From: Elymus sibiricus | Lineage: Eukaryota > Streptophyta > Magnoliopsida > Poales > Poaceae | DNA length: 64,000 nt | NCBI GenBank assembly: GCA_039707655.1 | Contig: CM077666.1 | Span: forward strand, 401,345,886-401,409,885 | Direction of reading: 5' to 3' | Shown: piece by piece, positions 57,480-64,000 of the stretch | How the letters are laid out: each line of letters starts with the position of its first letter | Numbering within the stretch: position 1 is the stretch's first letter | The notes under the pieces: model-generated | Databases searched by the model: none | Seen by the model: only the letters and a program-made list of their open reading frames with translations | Told to the model about the DNA's origin: nothing | Translations under genes and position numbers: made by a program

Positions 57480-59061
57480 TTGAGCCATGTCGACCTTGAG
57501 AGAGATGGCGTGCGACACCCGTCTCCCCGGTGACCAGAGATGGCGATGCGATTACGTCTCTAATCTCTCGTCCTCTCTGCTGGAATTCTGGCCGGGCTCT
57601 CTGCTCCGGCGAGGCGAGCGGCTGGTCCTTCGGAACACCGGCGATCGAGTGGTGGACGCAAGAGTGTAGCGCGGTGAAGCGGGGTTCCAGCCGGGCCCGC
57701 TGGTTCAATTCCCGTGTCATATCGCACGCGTCGCGACTTTGGGGCGACATGGTGGACACGACGCGGATTCCGAGGTGAGTAATGGCGAGGGGAGGAGAGA
57801 GAGAGACCCAACTATTTCTCCTCATGGTTCGCCTTCGCGCTCCATCCCCTCCCATTCCCTGCCTTGCCCCAGTTACCCAGAGAGTGTTTCCTCAACCAAG
57901 CAAAAACTAGGGTTGGATGACGACGAGGGAGCAACAGATGGCGGCGCTGGCCGACGGCGACGAAGTCATGATAGGGAGGCTCCGGGAGATCGATTGGTGG
58001 TTCCCGACGGCGAAGGTGCAAGAACGAGGCGGCGTTCATGGTGAGGGGAAGGCTGAGCGAGGAAGAGCTGATGCGGTGCTTCCCCAATTTTGACCGGCAG
58101 CCGGCGATGGGAGTACTGCTGTGGGCGATGTTGGAGGCGGAGTCACCGGATCCAGGGTAGCGCCACAAGTGGCGCGTGTTCAGATCGCTCCAATATCGGC
58201 AGATCCAGCCACCGGCGGCCCCAATGGAGGTGGTGATGGGTCTCCCAGCACCGGGGACGCAGGCGGCGGCGATTGAAATCGACGACGACGAGGAGGAGAT
58301 GCGTCCGAGAAGGAGGGCAGCGCGAGTGGTGACGGCTCTACCTCGCCGTTCTCCGCGCTTCCCTCGCCGCTCGGCGAGGCTCTGAGCCCTTTCCCGTCAG
58401 CAGTAGGGGTCTCGTCGGCTGGCAATCGCTTCTGGTTGCTGGCCGGGGAGTGCTCCGATGACGAGGGGGAGGTGATGACTTCTTCAGTTTTGCCAGAAAC
58501 TGAAAACACAACTTCTAAATATCTGGCTTCTACTGCACTGATTAGTGTAGATGAAGTTCATGATGGTGATAGGGGTAAAGGGAAACATAGAAATCGAACA
58601 AAAGTTGTTAAATCCCCCCGACTTCATGATTGCGAGGTTAGGGATGGGACAGGGGAAAAAACAGGGTGTAGGGATAGTAAGATTGGGGATCTGTTTGGTA
58701 CTCTTGAGATTACGAAAGTTTTTGATGCTGAAACTATCCAAAATCGTCTAAGGCAAGGGGTTTTCCCGCCGATTACTAATTGGTACGATGAAAATTGTGT
58801 TGATTTTGGAGATACTGTGGTGAATGAGACCCCAATTGGTTTTGTAGTGAATCAAAATGAAATGAAAAAAGTGAAAGGGAGACAAAATAAAAGTATGGGA
58901 TCTCCAATTTTGTTTGGGGGCCCGGTTGGAATTGATATTGAGACACAAGTTGACTTTGGCCCATGGACCGTAGAAAGCCCAATAGATAGGCCTGAAATAG
59001 ATGCACTAGACCTTGCCCATGATATAAAGAAGGTTGCTGGGGAGGAGAAGGGGCAGACGAG
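57480..59061 (+). pseudogene. Unidentified broken ORF, cut by Athila E
   Basis: Coding-like text occurs in three pieces: ~57918-58080 (EQQMAALADGDEVMIGRLRE), shifting frame to ~58020-58160 (FMVRGRLSEEELMRCFPNFD), then a long open frame 58277-59061 with a first internal ATG at 58475 (MTSSVLPETENTTSKYL). The last piece is acidic then mixed, with DLFGTLEITKVFDAETIQN and FDAETIQNRLRQGVFPPITN. I recognise no domain. It could be the 5' part of a LINE ORF or a decayed host gene; the A-rich flank before it slightly favours a repeat origin. Athila E enters at 59062 inside the open frame. Region 57480-57917 is GC-rich with nothing certain. Confidence 0.4.
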
Positions 59062-60712
59062 TGATACGTCTCCAACGTATCTATAATTTTTTATTGTTCC
59101 ATGCTATTATAGTATCAATCTTGGATGTTTTATATGCAATTATATATCATTTTTTGGGACTAACCTATTAACCTAGTGCCCAGTGACAGTTGTAGTTTTT
59201 TGCCTGTTTTTGGCTTTTCAGAAAATCATTATCAAACGAATTCCAAACGGAGAAAAAAACTTTGGATTAATTTTTTCTGGACCAGAAGGGACCCTAGAAG
59301 CTTCGGGAGAAGACTAGAAGAGTCACGAGGGAGCGGCAAGCTCGGGAGGCGCGCCCAGGGGGTAGGAGCACCCCCCCAGGCTTGTGGGCCCCTCGTGGCA
59401 CCTCTTGACCTAATTCCAGCGCTATAAATTCCAAAATATTCCCAATATACCAGAGAGACAGCAGAGAAAACCTTTCTGCCACCGCAAGCCTCTGTTCTTC
59501 CGCGATCCCATCTGGAGGCCTTTTCCGGTACTCTGTCGGAGGGGGAATCGATCACGGAGGGCTTCTTCGTCAACCTTGCTACCCTTCCGATGATGTGTGA
59601 GTAGTTTACCACAGACCTACGGGTCCATAGCTAGTAGCTAGATGACTTCTTCTCTCTCTTTGATCTTCAATACCATGCTCTCCTCGATGTTCTTGGAGTT
59701 CTATCCGATGTAATCTTCTTTTACGGTGTGCTTGTTGGGATCCGATGAATTGAGGGTTTATGATCAGATTATTCATGAGAAATATTTGAGTCTTCTCTGA
59801 ACTCTTTTATGCATGATTGTTATAGCTTTGTATTTCTCTCCGATCTATCCGTTTGGTTTGGCCAACTAGATTGATTTATCTTGCAATGGGAGAGGTGCTT
59901 TGTGATGGGTTCAATCTTGCGGTGTTCTATATCCCAGTGACAGAAAGGGACAAGACACGTATTTGTATTGTTGCCATTAAGGATAAAAAGATGGGGTTTA
60001 ATCATATTGCTTGAGTTTACTTTTTCTTCATCATGTCATCTTGCTTAAGGCGTTACTCTGTTTTATACTTAATACCCTAGATGCATGCTGGATAGCCGTC
60101 GATGGGTGTAGTAATAGTAGTAGATGCAGGCAGGAGTCGATCTACTTGTCTCGGGCGTGATGCCTATATACATGATCATTGCCTTGAATATCGTCATAAC
60201 TATGCGCTTTTCCATCAATTGCCCAACAGTAATTTGTTTACCCACCGTATGCTATGTGTTCGAGAGAGAAGCCTCTAGTGAAAACTATGGCCCCCGGGTC
60301 TACTTTTATCATATACTCCCTCCGTCCCAAAATAAGTGACTCAAAAATGACTCAACTTTGTACTAAAGTTAGTACAAACTTGAGTCATTTTTGAGTCACT
60401 TAATTTGGGACGGAGGGAGTATTAAAATCCAAAAATTCCTTGTTGTAATTTATTTTGTTTTGCAATTTACTTTTCTATCTATCACTATCAGAATTAATCC
60501 TTACAAGTAACCGCTAAGGGGATTGACAACCCTCTTATTTGAGTTGGGTGCAAGTGTTTGCTTTTGTGTGTGTAGGTGCTAGTAATGAGGTTATGTGTGG
60601 TTCTCCTACTGGATTGATAACCTTGGTTCTTAACTAAGGAGAATACTTATATCTACTGTACTGCATCATCCTCTCCTCTTCGGGAAAATTCCAACACAGT
60701 TCACAAGTAGCA
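59062..60712 (+). repeat. 5' LTR of Athila E, full length with a MITE inside
   Basis: 1651 bp including a 104-bp Stowaway plus a TA duplication, i.e. about 1545 bp without it, equal to the 3' LTRs of A and D. TGATACGTCTCC start, AAGTAGCA end. Confidence 0.9.
60316..60419. mobile_element. Stowaway MITE in the Athila E LTR
   Basis: 104 bp, CTCCCTCCGTCCCAAAATAA to its near-exact complement, TA duplications at 60314-60315 and 60420-60421. The empty site (CATATATTAAAATCC) is visible in Athila A's LTRs. Almost the whole length folds into one hairpin. Confidence 0.95.
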
Positions 60713-60908
60713 GGAAGAATTTATGGCGCCGTTGCCGGGGAGACATCACCAAAACTTATCAAGTACCTTTGCACAAACTATCATCTACTTGCTCTTATTT
60801 TTATTTGCATTTGCCTCTCGTTTTCATCTCCCCCACTTCTAAAACAATTTTACAAAAACACAATAATATTTTTATTTGCTTGTTTGCTAGTTTGCTTGGT
60901 TTGTCGCT

Positions 60909-62980
60909 ATGTCTCAAGAAAAGACAAAATTTTGTGACTTTTCCAATAATAATAATTATTATTTTATTAGTACTCCAATTGCTCCACCCGCCACTAGTGC
61001 GGAGTCATGTGACATTAATGCTGCTTTGCTTAATCTTGTTATGAAAGAACAATTTTCCGGTAGTCCTAATGAAGATGTTGCATCCCATCTTAATACTTTC
61101 GTTGAACTTTGTGATATGCAAAAGAAGAAAGATGTGGATAATGATATTGTTAAATTGAAATTATTTCCGTTCTCACTACGCGATCGTGTTAAAACTTAGT
61201 TTTCATCGTTGCCTCGAAATAGTATTGATTCTTGGGATAAGTGTAAGGATGCTTTTATTGCCAAGTATTTTCCTCCCGCTAAGATTATTTCTCTAAGAAA
61301 TCAAATTATTTATTTTAAGCAACTTGCGCATGAACATGTTGCACAATCTTGGGAGAGAATCAAATTAATGATAAGAAATTGCCCCACTCATGGTTTAAGC
61401 TTATGGATGATCATACAAAAAAATTATGCGGGACTAAACCTTGTTTCTAGAAATTTGCTAGACTCTGCCACAGGTGGTACTTTTATGGAAATTACATTGG
61501 GAGAAGCTACAAAACTCCTAGATAATATTATGACAAATTATTCTCAATGGCACACTGAAAGAACTCCAACTGGTAAGAAGGTAAATTCTGTCAGAGAAAT
61601 TAATACTTTGAGTGATAAGATGGATGCTCTTATGAAATTGGTTGCTAGTAAAGTGCTCATATTGATCCTAATGTTGTGCCATTGTCTACTTTGATTGAGC
61701 AAAATAATGATGCTATTGATGTGAATTTCGTCTCTAGAAATAATTTCAACAATAATGCTTATAGGGGTAATTTCAATCATAGGTCGTTTCCCAGAAATTC
61801 CTCTAATAATTATGGTAATTCATATAATAATAATAGGATACCCTCTAATCTTGAAAGTAATATTAAAGAATTTATTAATTCTCAAAAGATTTTCAATGCT
61901 ATGGTAGAAGAAAAATTCAATAAAGTTGATGACATGGCTAGGAACATGGATAGAATTGCTCATGATGTTGAAACTCTCAAAATTAAAATTTTGCCACCCA
62001 AGCATGATATAAATGAGTCTATTAAAGCTATCTATGTCTCCATTAATGAACGTAAAGAAAGAACCGCTAGGTTGAGAGCTAAGCGAGAATTCTTAGAAAA
62101 AGCCATTCCACCCGGTTTCTATCGTAGTAATGATGAAGATATTAAAATGATTGGTGTCTCACCTATTGAATATTTATTTAGTAATATAAAACTTGATGAA
62201 AAAGGGACTGAAGATGAGTCAACTTTAGATAGAAGGCGTCCCAATTATTTGGAGGGTGGTGATCTTATTGATAAAAAGGATAAAAGCGGATTTGGAGAGG
62301 TCAAAACTTTAAATAGTGATGTACCCACTACTTTGGATTACAAGGATTTTAATTATGATAATTGCTCTTTAGTTGAATGTATTTCCTTGTTGCAATCCAT
62401 GATTAATTCACCTAATGCCTATGAACAAAATAAAGCTTTCACTAAACATATTGTAGAAGCTATGATAAAATCTCATGAAGAAAAGATTGAGTTGGAAGTT
62501 TCAATTCCTAGAAAATTACATGATGAATGGGAACCTACTATCAAAGTTAAAATCAAAGATTATGAATGCAATGCTTTGTGTGATCTAGGTGCTAGCGTCT
62601 CTACTATACCAAAATCTTTATATGACGTGCTAGGTCTCACTGATATGGATGCTTGTTCCCTCAATTTACATTTAGAGGATTCCACTATTAAAATACCATT
62701 GGGTAGAATAAATGATGTGCTTATTCATGCTAATAGAAATTATGTGCCCGTGGATTTTATTGTGCTTGATATTGAATGCAATCCGTCTTGTCCTATAATA
62801 CTTGGTAGGCCTTTCCTACGAACCATAGGTGCTATTATTGATATGAAAGAAGGTAATATAAGATTTCAATTCCCATTAAAGAAAGGGATGGAACACTTCC
62901 CTAGAAAGAGAATTAAGCCACCATATTAATCTATTATGAGGGCCACCTATGGAATTAATTTGAAGGATGACAATACTTGA
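60909..62980 (+). pseudogene. gag: Athila E gag-protease with stops and a frameshift
   Basis: It starts MSQEKTKFCDFSNNNN at 60909. The gag capsid-like region (FSGSPNEDVASHLNTFVELC, SWDKCKDAFIAKYFPPAK) is interrupted by an in-frame TAG at 61197. A frameshift near 61650 moves it into the frame of 61676-62929, with an Asn-rich linker (NNFNNNAYRGNF), then HDVETLKIK and the module shared with A and D: SNDEDIKMIGVS, the NSPNAYEQNKAF block, protease core LCDLGASVSTIP and GRPFLRT. A TAA at ~62927 stops the frame just before its normal end at 62980. This copy shows what the ancestral 5' half looked like: a true gag, which A and D have replaced. Confidence 0.8.
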
Positions 62981-64000
62981 AACTATGCATTATGCCTAGC
63001 TAGGGGCATAAAACAATAGCGCTTGTTGGGAGGCAACCCAATATTTATTTTTATTGCGAAATTTTATTTTCTTGTGTCACACAATTGTAGCCTCTGTTAT
63101 GATTGTGTTTTTATCTTTTAATTGGTGTTTGTGCCAAGTAATGCCTTTGGGATGATTTGGATGATAATATAATTTATGCTGCTTGGAAACAGAAACTTTT
63201 GCGCTTAGTTCTGGAATTTTCATTATGTAATGGAGAGTTATTAAATTCTGAATTTTTTACACAGTATTAGTATATGAATTTTCTGCGTTTTCCTAATTTT
63301 TCAGAAGTTTTGGAGTTACAGAAGTATGACTTTAATTCAGATCTTTACAGACTGTTCTGTTTTAGACAGATTCTGTTTTTGTTGCATAGTTTGCTTATTT
63401 TGATGAATCTATGTATCGTATCGGGGGGTATGAGCCATGGGGAAGTTGGAGTACAGTAGTATTATGCCAATATTAAATATGAATCAATTTACAACAGTAC
63501 CTAAAGTTTAAGATTTGTTTATTATACGAACGGATCTCACGAGGTTTCTGTTGAGTTTTGTGTGCTTAAGTTTTCAAGTTTTGGGTGAGACTACGATGGA
63601 TAAAGGAATAAGGAGCGGCAAGAGCCTAAGCTTGGGGATGCCCAAGGCACCCCAAGGTAATATTCAAGGAATACTCAAGCCTCTAAGCTTGGGGATGCCC
63701 CGGATGGCATCCCCTCTTTCGTCTACAATCTATCGGTATATCACTTGGAGCAATATTTTTATTCATCACATGATATGTGTTTTACTTGGAGCGTCTTGTG
63801 CTATAGTTTGCTTGCTTTTGTTTGCTTTTTAGTTTGCCCAATCATCTTTTCTGAACACAACTTTTTGAGAGGGACACACATTATTCGTGATTTGTTAGAA
63901 TACTCTATGTGCTTTACTTATATCTTTTAAGCTAGGTAGTTGCTCTAGTGCTTCACTTATATCTTTTAGAGCACGGCGGTGGTTATATTTTAAAGAAATA
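62981..64000 (+). other. 3' non-coding internal region of Athila E (partial)
   Basis: Starts with the conserved GGGGCATAAAACAATAGCGC and a TTGGG/CCCAA hairpin (63026-63041). PPT-core hairpins lie at ~63630-63656 and 63691-63714 (9-bp perfect stem). The end of the window is reached among GCTTCACTTATATCTTTT motifs. Confidence 0.7.

Larger units (their letters stand above)
59062..64000 (+). mobile_element. Athila E, 5' part, runs off the window
   Basis: 5' LTR 59062-60712, primer site 60724-60741, gag-protease 60909-62980, 3' non-coding region from 62981. The 3' LTR lies beyond 64000. The left flank ACGAG (59057-59061) should recur after the missing LTR. Non-autonomous as far as can be seen: no polymerase follows the protease. 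Confidence 0.85.

Noticed and set aside
57442..57855. 137-codon frame on minus
   Set aside because: No motif, overlaps GC-rich sequence with frames on both strands; nothing supports a gene.

Overview
This window is a stretch of large, repeat-rich grass nuclear DNA, almost certainly from the Triticeae (wheat, goatgrass, barley or rye relatives). The grounds are Athila-type LTRs starting TGATACGTCTCC with a tRNA-Asp primer site, Tat-type gypsy elements carrying a spliced antisense gene, a CACTA transposon ending in TGTAGTG, Stowaway MITEs (CTCCCTCCGT ends), Helitron tails ending CTAG, and a GC-rich intronless host gene. There are no bacterial features, rRNA or tRNA genes.

Layout. 1-1176: the end of an unidentified ORF, then a broken GRF zinc-finger gene. 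1177-~10525: Tat element 1 on the minus strand (3' LTR, antisense gene, pol), without its 5' part. ~10525-18879: a second Tat element on the plus strand (gag, protease, antisense gene, LTR), also without its 5' part and without pol. 18880-31666: a left-truncated CACTA element split by an 11.03-kb non-coding long-LTR element (LARD type, 20121-31151, perfect TCGAC target duplication). 31667-33172: 5' part of a third Tat element (minus). 33173-33305: an Athila LTR stub (minus). 33306-42363: 5' part of a fourth Tat element (B, minus), split by Athila A (33471-40556, duplication TGCCT).

42364-57479: a gene island. It holds one intact gene, a secreted subtilisin-like protease (43153-45396, minus), a foldback MITE, a ~51-bp minisatellite and four copies of one small Helitron family. 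Three of these are head to tail, and the last is split by Athila D (50375-56832, duplication AGCAC). 57480-59061 holds a broken ORF of unknown identity cut by Athila E (59062 to beyond the window).

How it fits together. Most coding text belongs to retrotransposons. Athila A, D and E are non-autonomous: each has one gag/protease-type ORF, no reverse transcriptase or integrase, and a long 3' non-coding region with conserved hairpins that repeat the polypurine-tract core. The only near-complete polymerase is in Tat element 1. Two points deserve most attention. Athila A, D and E carry three different N-terminal heads on one shared protease module. The nested insertions from ~10.5 to 42.4 kb show only right-hand halves, which implies a large deletion (or assembly join) near 10,525. 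Boundaries and duplications were read by eye; family names are given only where structure supports them.
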